Shown piece after piece: positions 1-10,096 of a stretch of 21,738 nucleotides of DNA. The position numbers were made by a program, and so were the translations under genes. This stretch comes from Acrasis kona. Its lineage: Eukaryota > Heterolobosea > Eutetramitea > Acrasida > Acrasidae. Position 1 is the stretch's first letter. Each line of letters starts with the position of its first letter. Location: contig JAOPGA020001508.1 in the NCBI GenBank assembly GCA_026419775.2, forward strand, positions 1-21,738. Reading direction: 5' to 3'. The notes under the pieces are model-generated. The model saw only the letters and a list, made by a program, of their open reading frames with translations, had not been told where the DNA came from and did no database searches.

Positions 1-797
1 CTCTTAACGTCGTATGTTAATAACATAACAGCTAGAACATGCTTTGATAGAATAACCGGCAGCTAACGTTCTCATAGTGTGTTGTAGTTTTATGTCATCT
101 ACAGATATTAGTCAACTTGCATTACAAATGTGATGTCAGCGATGCNAAAGGTAATTATTATCGATGGGGCCACATTAAATTTATGTCAATACTGTTTTAA
201 AACAACAGGAGTATAAGATTCAACAGAAAGTACTGTGGTCTGTTACATAATAATTTTCTTATATTCAAGAAGGGTTTTTTAAATTTACGTCAGTAAAGGT
301 ACAAAAACTACAGCACAAGCTCTTCTGAAGGTTACATCACTACTGATTTGTGAAAGTGCACTTTTCAAAATGCAAGCAGCAAAGATAGTGACAATATTTA
401 TTACAGCAAGAGAATGAATGTAGTAGCCGTTCAAGATGAACATAAAACTTCATTATACTTGGATGCGTTTGCCATAGCGTCGTGCATTCATCGACTAGAG
501 GACCAAATAGATGATGGATGACACGTTGGATGGTGGAAGAAGAATGGTGTCCGACTTTATCAGATACATTCTTTCTAGAATTAATTTCATTATCGGGTTT
601 TTTATCTCCATTCTAATTTTTAGTGATTCATTTTTGGTACCACTTTGAGCCAAAATCGAGAAGTACGAAAATGGATCAACTTCATTTTGATAAATTATTT
701 AATTAGGGCATTCTTCCAAATGTTTACATTGAGACTTGAACCCACCAAACTTTGAGGAATGATGATCGTGCGCTTAATGGACACGCAATCAGTAAAA
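1..797. other. No confident gene; weak micro-ORF
   Basis: No family is recognised on either strand, and there is one unresolved base at 146. The best open stretch is 511-648 (+): 45 codons starting with two adjacent ATGs, with an acidic start and a hydrophobic stretch (IIGFFISILIF). A second stretch, about 415-522 (+), opens with ATG and reads into the first. Neither has supporting context. The region may hold untranslated sequence of the 798-1277 gene, which ends here. Confidence 0.4.
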
Positions 798-1277
798 TCA
801 GTTTGAACGGACTATCATTGTTACATTAGTAAATAATTCGAAACGTACAACTGTATCTAATGTTAGTTGCTTCGTTATGTCATTCTTTTTGAATGAAGTT
901 GTTGCTTGTTTGTATGTATCCGCCTTCAAAGATGAACGCACAAGTGTAACAATTATATTGGTTGAATCGGGTGTTGTGTCATATACGAATACTGTGTTCT
1001 ACAACATGTTAGTAAAGGTATTTGCTGTTGTTACCATGTCTCCTGTAACATACAAAGTATTGACACCAGTGGCATTATATACAGAGTATACAGTATCTCC
1101 ATTTGGCAGCGCAGCACCACACTGTGCCCCAATTGCGGCTGAGGCGATACCAATTGATATACCAGTTACCGTCAACAAAATAAGTACAACCATTGTTATG
1201 AGTAGAATGGCAACATCACTAGGGGTACAGCACCAAATACTAGTTGGCTTTCCAGTATCAAGTCCTGAGTATTGCAT
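798..1277 (-). CDS. Orphan single-pass membrane protein, two exons
   Basis: Exons 1277-1035 and 998-798 join across a 36-nt intron (999-1034, GTAACA...TTGTAG) containing TACTAAC, the perfect yeast-type branch point, 9 nt before the acceptor AG. The join is phase 0 and gives 147 residues. Without splicing the frame stops at the intron end; with splicing it stays open for 66 more codons. The ATG at 1277 has an in-frame stop just upstream. Residues 1-20 are polar. About 21-46 is a strong hydrophobic segment, probably a signal anchor. The remaining ~100 residues are polar, with sequons NAT and NVT, and would lie outside or in the lumen (type II topology, inferred). No family is recognised. A frame of similar length on the other strand (877-1299) is judged to be its shadow. 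Confidence 0.6.
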
Positions 1278-1615
1278 GTATTATATTTCGAATGTGTAGG
1301 CGGACAGTCGGGTGCTTACAATAAATTGTCGGAAACAACCAGATGGCCACACAGGAACTTGTTGTTGTAACTCAGTGAATATCGCACAATAAATGGCAAA
1401 ATGGCCCAAGAGTCATATAACTGATGTATATGAACTAGGTTTCTATTTCTTATTCAAATCTTATCAACACATGTTGAATTATGCCGTCCCTTAGAAATGA
1501 AATAAGTGATTGTTGTCCAAATTCTGATGAGAGGACCCGCAATAACAAGGGGTTTTGTTCCACCAACTAGTTGACCTTTGAACCATCAATACAACGTTAC
1601 AACGAATTGTTGAAC
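1278..1615. promoter_or_regulatory. Divergent intergenic region, 338 bp
   Basis: This lies between the start of the orphan membrane protein (-) and the start of the WD40-HECT gene (+), so it should hold both promoters. It is AT-rich and I see no clear core motif. A 62-codon minus-strand frame at 1491-1679 overlaps the first HECT exon and intron and is not credible. Confidence 0.4.
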
Positions 1616-4491
1616 ATGGGGAATGGCTTGTCTGGTTCAAACAGAAACAATGATAAAGATGGTGAGATTTAGCAACCAACTGCGATGGAAGACTTACTAG
1701 TATAAGACTTGAAACGTTTTTTTACCAACCAATTTCTATCAGTATCCGAAGAGGGGTCTCCAAACACACCAAACTTCTCCACAAATGATACTGACCTAAT
1801 AAAAAAGAAATTTAGAATTTCTAACAGGTTCCGGAAATCGGTTGATTCCAGAGGATTGAATAGGGTAACTAACATTCGAGTGCTTTATTAATTTTACTAG
1901 AAGAGAAATATAGATTCTGTTGACGATGATGATATCAAAGGGCTAAACATGAAGGGAGTGGAATCCGAGGATGTACACTCTGGAAAAAAGACCCCGCTCC
2001 GTAAGTATCGTATCAACATTATTCCTGATTACAGTCAGAACCGAAAGACTTTAAAAAATTCAAACACCGCGATAAAATCAACAAAATTCTCGTGCGGAAT
2101 AACGAGGTGTGGAGCTGCTCGGTGGACAAAACCATTTGTCAGTGGGACATTGAAACACAAGATTGCTTAAAAGTTTTTTCGGGTCATCGCAAAGCAGTCA
2201 CCTGCTTCACTTTTGTTGACAACATGATGTTCAGCGGCTCTTTTGATCGTACTGCACGTGCTTGGGATATAGATAGCGGTTTATGTATAGGAGTTTATAA
2301 TAGAAACGATAACTGGGTGTCATCCATTGCAGCCTCCGAGCAGTACGTAATCTGCGGTGGTTACGATTGTGTTGTTAATGTCTATGATCTTAAAGTAAGT
2401 AGAACTTTACATTCATTTATAAAACTTCAAGTCATGTAAAAAAATACAAGTGTTTGAAGGACATGTGAAGAGAATTGAAAGCATAGTTATTGATGAGTCA
2501 GGTCGTGTGTTCACTTCTAGTGCTGACCAAACGATACGAGTTTGGGACGTTGATGTTAGTCTTTTTTCTTCAATAAACATGACGAACAAACATTTTAGAC
2601 GGGAGAATGTATGCATGTATTTCATAGTAGAGATCACTGCTTTGATGTTGTTATTTGTGACAATCACTTGTATTGTAGAAACTACGAACAAGTACAGTGT
2701 TGGGATTTGGATGTAAGTATGATGAATCAAAAAACAATTAACCTTCTATAGACGTACAAGCAGCTGCCACCGTTTCTAAACACAAAAGCTTTCGACATTA
2801 AGCAAGACGAAGAGTCCGAACAATGCTTGATGGTCGGGTTTTCACCAGAAGAGCGTGCGTTCACCATCTACAACATTAATCACGAAAACGGAGAGAGGAA
2901 AATCATGTCAACGATAGAAGCCACAATCTTTAACGCAACAAGTGTTTCGATAAATCACGATTACTTTTATTACGCTGCTGGTCGTCACATCCAGTCAGTC
3001 TTCATCGACACACCCACACAAGAAAACCAATTATCGACACAAGAAACCACTCCCACCTACGTGCTACACCAACAATTATTTAATTACTTTGTGGACGTGC
3101 TTCTGATCCCATCCAACATTATCGCAGACAACATTGATCTATTGCAAAAATCAAATACGCTGACCCAAGAATTATCGTTGGACGATCAAATCAACATACT
3201 TCAAAATCAACTCAACAAGAACAATAGCATCTGCGTGACACCATTAGGAGAGGATAGGAGAGTGGACTTTAACATTCATTTGGATCCCATCACGCCCAAT
3301 CAAGGATCGTCCACCACAACCACGAACATTTACACCAGAGACGAAATGAGTTTGGATTTCGAGACCAGGACCGAACTCTTTTACGAACGCCTTCGATCTC
3401 ATTTGGAACCTCAACACGTGAGACAGCCCACCGTGATTTTGGTGAGAAGAGAAGAATTAGTTTTTGATGCATTAAAACACTTTTCGGTACTACGAGACGA
3501 GAGCGACCTGCACAAACCAATGTACATATTCTTCCAAGGAGAGAGGGGTTTGGATATGGGAGGTGTGACCAGGGAATTTTATCAATTGTTGAGCGAACAA
3601 ATTTTGGATTCCAACAATGCTTTATTCGTGCGCACCGGCACTCAGTACACGTATCACCCGAATCCAGCCAGTCAAGTCAACGAATCTCACCTTCAGTACT
3701 TTTTGTTTATTGGCAAGCTAGTGGGCAAGGCCATCTTTGACCTGCAAATGATGGACACGCACTTTAGTAGGGTCATCTTCAAGCTGATCGTGGGAAAGAG
3801 CATCACTTATCGTGATTTGGAGCATGTGGATCCTGCATTGTTTTTGAGCATGGAGAGGATCTTATCGAGCAGGAATGTGGAGCAGATGGGGTTGAGCTTT
3901 GCTGCCGATTTGAATGATTTTGGAAGCAACAATGAAATTGAATTGATTCCTGATGGTACGAATGTGATGGTAAACGACGACAATAAAGTTGAATTTGTTC
4001 AGCGGTACTCCCAGTGGAAACTGGTGGAAAGCGTCAAGAAGCAGTTGGAACGATTGCTTCAGGGCGTGTTTCAGGTGATACCGAGGCCTTATTTTTGTAT
4101 TTTTGATGAGCAAGAATTAGAATTGTTGTTGTGTGGTAGTCCTGAAATTAATGTTGAAGAATGGAAATCTTGTACAGAATACGAAGGCGGTTTTGACGCC
4201 AGTATGAAATGCATTGAGAATTTCTGGTGTATGGTTAGTAATATGGACCAAGTTCACAGGAGTAAACTTCTTCAATTTGTGACCGGAACAACCTGTGTTC
4301 CATTGGAGGGATTTGAGGGACTCCATCCTCATTTTACAATATGTCGCGTAAGGTCTCCTCCAGAATTTCTGCCCATTGCTCATACGTGTCTGAATCGTCT
4401 TGATATACCTGATTATCCTGATTTTCAGACGCTAGAGCAACGTTTTTTGCAAGCAATTGACCATGGTCTCTTGGGATTCGACAGAATTTGA
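1616..4491 (+). CDS. WD40-HECT E3 ubiquitin ligase, seven exons, possibly myristoylated
   Basis: Exons: 1616-1661, 1707-1864, 1901-2000, 2039-2394, 2432-2554, 2599-2712, 2752-4491. Six GT-AG introns of 36-45 nt give 878 residues. The protein begins MGNGLSGS, a classic N-myristoylation context (Gly2, Ser6), followed by a basic, Ser-rich linker. From about residue 115 to the mid-300s there are six or so WD repeats (for example SADQTIRVWD, SFDRTARAWD), then a linker. A full HECT domain runs from about 530 to the end. It has the GLDMGGVTREF motif, catalytic cysteine at about 845 in LPIAHTCLNRL, and the conserved Phe four residues from the C terminus. By family, ubiquitin passes from an E2 to this cysteine and then to a substrate; the propeller probably selects the substrate (inference). 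WD40 joined to HECT is unusual. Every splice join extends WD-repeat or HECT homology, so the model is strong. The exact first exon is the least certain part. Confidence 0.9.
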
Positions 4492-4561
4492 AAAGCCCAG
4501 TAAAAATAAAAGCAATTCAAAAACTTCTTTTGTGGTTGTCCGTCCGTGCTTGCGTACAATA

Positions 4562-6567
4562 ATGAATGACGATAACCAATGTTCAACACCAAATGAACTC
4601 AGTAATTATAAGATATCGTGGACAACAAATAGTCCGGTCGTTGAACCTGAAGAGGAGGAAGACGAAGAGGAGGAAGAAAATAGACAACAAGAGTTTATAA
4701 GGTATAGGATTCTTGACACAGAGCCTGAACAGTGTTACGATGATTTAACGGCGCTTGGAGCTTTGGCTCTTAATTGTCCTATGGTTTCCATATCGTTAAT
4801 TGATACATTCTCAAATCGCATCTTTAGGAAAAGCCACATTGGTTTTGATGACATTCATTCTTCTTTAGGCGATGACCCAAGCAAAATTCCGTGCGTACAA
4901 TGCATTAGAAGCAGAGAAGACCTGTACGTTTTGGAGGACATTTCAAAAGTAACTATTCCAATAAGCGTTGATGAAGGGATAAAATTTTATGCTGGTGCAG
5001 CGATAGTATCAAACAATGGGTATTGCCTTGGCAGCTTTTGTGTGATGGATTACAAGCCGAGAACATTGACCGAGGTACAAAAGACAGCAATCAAATCGTT
5101 GTCCGCTCAGGTAGTCGCACAGTTGGAGCTGAGGGCCTCCAGGTTTCGGATAGACACCCTTCAGATGAGCAGTAAAGAATTACAAAAGCAATTGGAAGAA
5201 AAGACGAGGATGTTAGGGGTTGTTAGTCACGACATTAGAACTCCGCTAAGCAGCATCATGGCGAGCAGCGAATTAATGTTGAACGACCAAGAGTTCCCAC
5301 AGAAATTCTCCAACTATGTAAAGAATAATATCGACGGCAGCAAGTACATCAACAAGCTTGTTAGCGAACTTTTAGAAATTGTACAGTGTGATGATGAAAG
5401 AGTGATGCAAAATCTTGATGTTGAGCTGATCGACATGGTGACTTTTGTGAACCGGATCTTGATGCAACACGTCCTGTCTGCCAACCGTAAAAACATTCGC
5501 CTCAAGTATGGCATCAGCTTAACCAGCGATACGCAAGGTAAGTATTTTTCCACACGCCAAAAAAAAATAACATCACAGTGTCGACGTTTGTTCAAATCGA
5601 ACATTTACACTCCCGCATGATGCGCAGACGTAGCAGCACCTCAATTATCCAATGGAACAGCGATTCTAACGAATTACTTTCACAAACCTATCAACCACAC
5701 AGCAGCAGTCCCATCACATGCCTTGTCGACATGGTCAAAATGGAACAAGTGATTAACAATCTGCTAAGCAACGCCATCAAGTACTCAAAAATTGATTCCA
5801 CAGTGGAGGTTGTGGTTGGAAGGACTGAAGGAGATACAAAAGCTTTTGTAAGCGTGAAGGACTCTGGACCAGGTATACCAGAAAGAGAGATACCCAACTT
5901 GTTCAGACCATTCGTCAAAATCTCTGGAGTGCGGCCTACTGGCGGTGAGTCGAGCACCGGCCTTGGCTTGAGCATTGTAAAAAAGATCGTGGAGGCACAC
6001 AGGGGCGTGGTTCAAGTACAAAGCACGGAGAAGGAATTTAGTTTGTTCAAAGTGGTGTTGCCCCTACATAGCACGCCTCGTCGCATAAGCAGCAGCAGTA
6101 GCTACTCTAGCGTAAGCAGCTTGAGCCTGGGAGGAAGAGAAGAAGAGGAAGAGGAACAAAAATTCCTGAATGTTCTGGTCGCGGATGATAATGCAATCAA
6201 TAGGCGACTCATGGCACAAGTGTTGGAAAAACGGGGACATGAAGTACGAATGGCGGCAGATGGCGAAGAGGCGTTACAGATTTTTGAAGCGGAAGGAGGT
6301 CATAACCACTTTGATATTGTGCTCTTGGATGAAGAGATGCCGAAATTGACTGGATTGGATGTGGTGAGACACATTAGAGAGTTGGAGGTGGGAATGAAAA
6401 ACGTGAGGATGCCACTGCTTAGTATCAGCGGCCATGGAACAGAGGAATATGTTAAAAAGATTATTGAAGCTGGAGTGGACGCTACATGTTCCAAACCGTT
6501 CAAGATTAATGAGTTTGTGAGGCTGGTTGAGGAACATGGATATCAAAGAAATAATTGTATAAAATAA
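4562..6567 (+). CDS. GAF-domain hybrid histidine kinase
   Basis: Exons 4562-5537 and 5579-6567 join across a 41-nt intron (GTAAGT...CACAG, phase 1), giving 654 residues. Order: short polar N-terminus with a Glu-rich run; GAF domain (about 45-195, with RYRILDTEPEQCYDDL and LGSFCVMDYKPRTLT); HisKA with phosphoacceptor His223 in SHDIRTPL; HATPase with N box EQVINNLLSNAIKYSK, G1 DSGPGIP and G2 TGLGLSIVKKIVEAH; an Arg/Ser-rich linker; receiver with acidic ADD, phosphoacceptor Asp576 in LLDEEMP, and Lys in SKPF. All catalytic motifs are intact. No membrane segment is seen, so a soluble cytosolic phosphorelay sensor is likely; its ligand is unknown. An in-frame ATG at 4463 lies inside the HECT gene. 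The ATG at 4562, 70 bp after the HECT stop, is preferred. The GAF sequence resembles bacterial sensor GAF domains. Confidence 0.92.
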
Positions 6568-6568
6568 A
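6563..6568 (+). terminator. AATAAA poly(A) signal overlapping the kinase stop
   Basis: The hexamer AATAAA overlaps the TAA stop (6565-6567) of the histidine kinase. It is the standard polyadenylation signal by sequence; use is inferred. Only 141 bp separate this stop from the next start codon. Confidence 0.4.
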
Positions 6569-6708
6569 TTCCATCGATAATATTGAACGCCATTGTGTGA
6601 TTGTTCATTCACGTCGGAGTTTGTGCAATGTCCAATTTGGGATTGTTTTCTGTTGTGACACTCATGTCTTGTTCACCTAAAGTTGACTATTTGGAAATAA
6701 TACAGGGA

Positions 6709-8020
6709 ATGAGCAGAAGGGATTCAAGGAGCCCTAGACACAGGGAGCGAGACCTAGATAGATATTATAAAAGCGCAAAAACATATCACCCTTACAATAA
6801 TCATCAGCGGAATCGTCATTATAAAGATGAACACACAAGATACAGACGGGATTATAGTCCTTCACCACAATCTAATCACAGGGATTATTATAGAAAAGAC
6901 GATTATCAATCAAGAAGAAGTCATCGTGACAGAAATGCAAGACGTAGTTATGAATGCACAAAGACATCTTCGCGTCAGGAACAAGAAAGGTACAAGAAAT
7001 ATGATGACAAGGAGGGGCACTATGAATTTAAAATCAACGAAACAATACTAGATCGCTGTATGTTTTTATTCAACCTCGTCGGTATTAACCAACACAGATG
7101 TCATCAATAGCTTTATGGGGGAAGGTACATTTGCAAGAGTTGTAAGATGCCTTGACCTCAAATACAACAAGCACGTAGCCATAAAAATAGTCCGCAGCGT
7201 ACCCAAGTATACAGAGAGCGCAAAAATTGAGGTGGACATTTTGAAGGACGTAGCGGAACATGACCAAAAAGACAAATATCATTGCATACGATTAATTTCA
7301 CACTTTACATACCGCAACCACATGTGTCTGGTGTTTCCTCTATATGGCCCCAGTCTCTACGATCGCATCAAAAGCACCGGATACACTGGCTTCTCCATAC
7401 ATCAAGTGCGCATCATGACGTACGAACTCGTTAGGGCCGTTCACTACATGCATTCGCGCCTCAACTTGGTGCACACTGATTTGAAACCAGAAAACATTTT
7501 GACCAATAATGAACACGACCACAGCATCAAGGTGATTGATTTCGGAAGTGCCACGTACAACAACCAGAGACACGCGAGCATCATATCCACCAGGCACTAT
7601 AGAGCACCAGAGGTCATTCTAGATGAGGGATGGAGCTATCCGGCGGACATGTGGAGCGTTGGTTGCATCATGATTGAGCTCTTTACCGGAGACGCAGTGT
7701 TTCAAACGCACGAGAATAGAGAGCACCTTGCACTAATGGAGGCAGTGTTGGGACCCATACCCAAATCATGCGTACCTAAGGCCAACATGGAACAGAGCAA
7801 ATACTTTTTAAACGATCGATTGGACTGGCCTCACATTGCCAGCAGCAGGGACAGCATTGAATTCGTACAGCAGACTCACACTCTTCAAATGTTGTGCGAA
7901 AATCATCAAGACATGTACGATTTGGCGCGGCGATTGCTATCGTATAGACCAGAGGAGCGAATGACGGCCAAACAAGCGTTGCAGCACCACTTTTTTTCTT
8001 CGTTGCACAAGATGGATTGA
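6709..8020 (+). CDS. LAMMER/CLK-family protein kinase
   Basis: Exons 6709-7057 and 7098-8020 join across a 40-nt intron (GTATGT...CACAG, phase 1), giving 423 residues. The join rebuilds the family's entry to the kinase domain, ...ILDRY then VINSFMGEGTFARVV. Residues 1-105 are rich in Arg, Asp, Ser and Tyr, like the SR-type tails of CLK kinases. Kinase motifs: glycine loop GEGTFARV, Lys146 in VAIK, catalytic Asp244 in HTDLKPEN (HTD is typical of this family), DFGSAT, and APEVIL. The signature EHLAMMERILG appears as EHLALMEAVLG at 325-335, so it is degenerate. By family it is a dual-specificity kinase that phosphorylates SR splicing factors in the nucleus. The frame is open upstream to 6601 with an ATG at 6628, but the SR-like part begins at 6709, so that start is chosen. 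Confidence 0.92.
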
Positions 8021-8486
8021 TTGGATGGGTGGAATGCGCTATGAGAATTTTTTAATTCGGATGAATATCATCGGTGCTGCTCTCTTTTTTGACTATTTGT
8101 ACGTTACACCTTTTGTTCGTGATAAATAGTGTGAGGGCTCATAGCTTTCAATATTGAAATCATTCAAAATGTTTTCCTATTCTCCATAACTAGTTTTTTA
8201 TACTCTCTGCGCCACTCCTATAGTCCTCAATATGATTAATATAGAACATGTCCTGGAATGGACCAAAGAATCTTCATGTTTCATCAATGTGTCAATTTAT
8301 TCTTTTGTCTGATCATACATGGTGTGTTTGTGACTTGACGTTAAGCATGAATCAAGCAAGTGCACTGCAGTGTTGTGGCTACTTCTGACTCTATCTGGTG
8401 CCTCAAATATATCTGATAAGATAAAATTGTCTGTGATATCCTTGTTATTATTGTTGGTGTACCAATTCTGCTGCTAATAGATAGAT
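8021..8486. other. Convergent intergenic region, 466 bp
   Basis: The 3' ends of the LAMMER kinase (+) and alpha-tubulin (-) meet here. TTTATT near 8296-8301 reads as AATAAA on the minus strand, about 185 nt past the tubulin stop, and may be its poly(A) signal. No tRNA, repeat or coding signal was seen. Confidence 0.45.
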
Positions 8487-9820
8487 TTATGCTTGTTCAT
8501 CTTCTCCATTTCCTTCTTCATGATTTCCGATGGCGTTGTAATTTTCCTCTAAAGTAGCCAGTTGCTCACGGTAACTGGAAAATGCTTCTTCTTCCATACC
8601 CTCATCGATATACCAGTGCACGAAGGCACGCTTGGCATACATCAAATCAAACTTGTGACCAATTCTAGAGAAGACCTGAGCAATGGACGTGTTGTTTCCG
8701 ATCATTAACAAAGAACGCTCGGCTTGGGCCAATTCGTCGTTCGGCACAACTGCTGGTTGTTGGTAATTGATTCCACATTTGAATCCAGTCGGCGACCAAT
8801 CAACAAATTGAATGATTCTTCTGGTCTTAATTTTTGAAACGGCAGCCATAACTTTACTTGGAACAACATCGCCACGGTACATCAAACAACAAGACAGGTA
8901 CTTACCTTGGCTCGGGTCACATTTTGCTAGCATAAGTTCTTTCCTAAAAGCAGAGTTGGTTATCTCATCGACAGATGCTGACGTTCCATCATAGCCATCT
9001 GCCCTAATAAGCGGAGCATAAGAGCTCAACAAGAAATTGACGCTACCATATGGGATCGTGTTAGCTTCAATCTCTGCAAGATCGACGTTTAGGGGCGCCA
9101 TCGAAACGTAAAACCAGCAGTTAACGATGAGATGACTTTAGCTGTCAATCTGTTCAGATTGCTGTATGTTGGTCTATGAATGCCCAATGAATTACGACAG
9201 ATATCATAGATAGCCTCATTGTCGAGCACTAAAGCGACGTTGGATTGCGCTTGAATAGAGCAAGTTGAAAAAACAGAGTTGTATGGCTCAACTATTGCGT
9301 TTGATAATTGGGGTGATGGATAGACTGCAAAGCTCAACTTCGACTTTCTGTATTCAGCTGACAAGCGCTCCAAAAGTAAAGCTCCTAAGCCGGATCCAGT
9401 ACCTCCACCAACAGAGTGGAACATAAGAAAACCTTGTAAATCAGTGCAATCATCGGCCAATTTTCTGATCCTATCCAAATACAAATCAACTGTCGTACCG
9501 ATGGTGTTGTAGCCTCTTTGGTAATTGTTAGCTGCGTCTTCCTTTCCTGAGATCAATTGCTCGGGGTCGAACAATTGTCTTAAATCTCCGGTTCGCACCT
9601 CATCAATAACAGTTGGTTCAAGATCCAAGTATATTGATCTAGGAACCATTTTGCCAGCACCTGTTTCGCTGAAGAAGGCATTGAGATTGTCATTTTCTGG
9701 TGCAAGCTCAAGCATTTGTCCATCAAGTTTAATTCCATGCTCTAAACAGAATAGCTCCCAGCAGGCGTTTCCGATCTGAATGCCGGCCTGACCAATGTGA
9801 ATTGAAATAATTTCTCTCAT
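8487..9820 (-). CDS. Divergent alpha-tubulin, frame disrupted twice near residue 237
   Basis: The start [23 protein letters not shown] loop GGGTGSGLG and TYSNLNRL mark tubulin, and the length (about 443) and [11 protein letters not shown] mark alpha. The first frame runs 9820-9089 and the second continues to 8487. At the switch the family's LRFDGALNVDL can be read only if one T of the run at 9110-9113 and one C of the run at 9092-9095 are extra. The catalytic Glu (in AEIEAN, alpha Glu254) and [10 protein letters not shown] are kept. The lysine-40 loop is replaced by [11 protein letters not shown] and the acidic tail ends QA, not EY. The protein pairs with beta-tubulin in microtubules. Divergent tubulins of this kind serve the mitotic spindle in Naegleria; that role here is inference. 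Sequencing error, a decaying gene, or a 41-nt pseudo-intron (9074-9114) could explain the break. Confidence 0.85.
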
Positions 9821-10096
9821 CTTAAGTGTTCTTGATTATGTAGAACGTTTGTTGTTTGTAAATGTTGAGAGCTATTATTGTGATTTGAGGTTCGGTTAAT
9901 GGGGGGTTTTTAGAAGTTCTAGCGAACTACAAGTGTTAATTCCATTTCAAAAGCTAATAATATATCATATCCACCAAGGAATTACAACTGAGTTGACCAA
10001 AGACGTTGTAAGCAACACGAACAGGCTCTTAAAGTAATTATAAAGTTTATTCAATTTCTTGATATTTCGTAACATGCAACAATTATCGGAACAAAT
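9821..10096. promoter_or_regulatory. Tubulin promoter region and TAF7... upstream-neighbour spacing
   Basis: This 276-bp gap lies upstream of alpha-tubulin (-) and downstream of TAF7 (-). It holds the tubulin promoter and the TAF7 3' end. AATAAA on the minus strand (10047-10052) lies 45 nt past the TAF7 stop and is a likely poly(A) signal. No tRNA or further ORF was seen. Confidence 0.45.

Noticed and set aside
877-1299. 140-codon plus-strand frame
   Set aside because: It overlaps the spliced minus-strand membrane protein, has no recognisable composition, and lies antisense to a model with a TACTAAC intron.
1949-2170. Read-through frame at the third HECT exon
   Set aside because: Its end reads through an intron; splicing 2001-2038 gives the WD40 frame instead.
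4457-4561. Upstream extension of the histidine kinase
   Set aside because: It would overlap the HECT coding region; the ATG at 4562 clears it by 70 bp and precedes the polar N-terminus.
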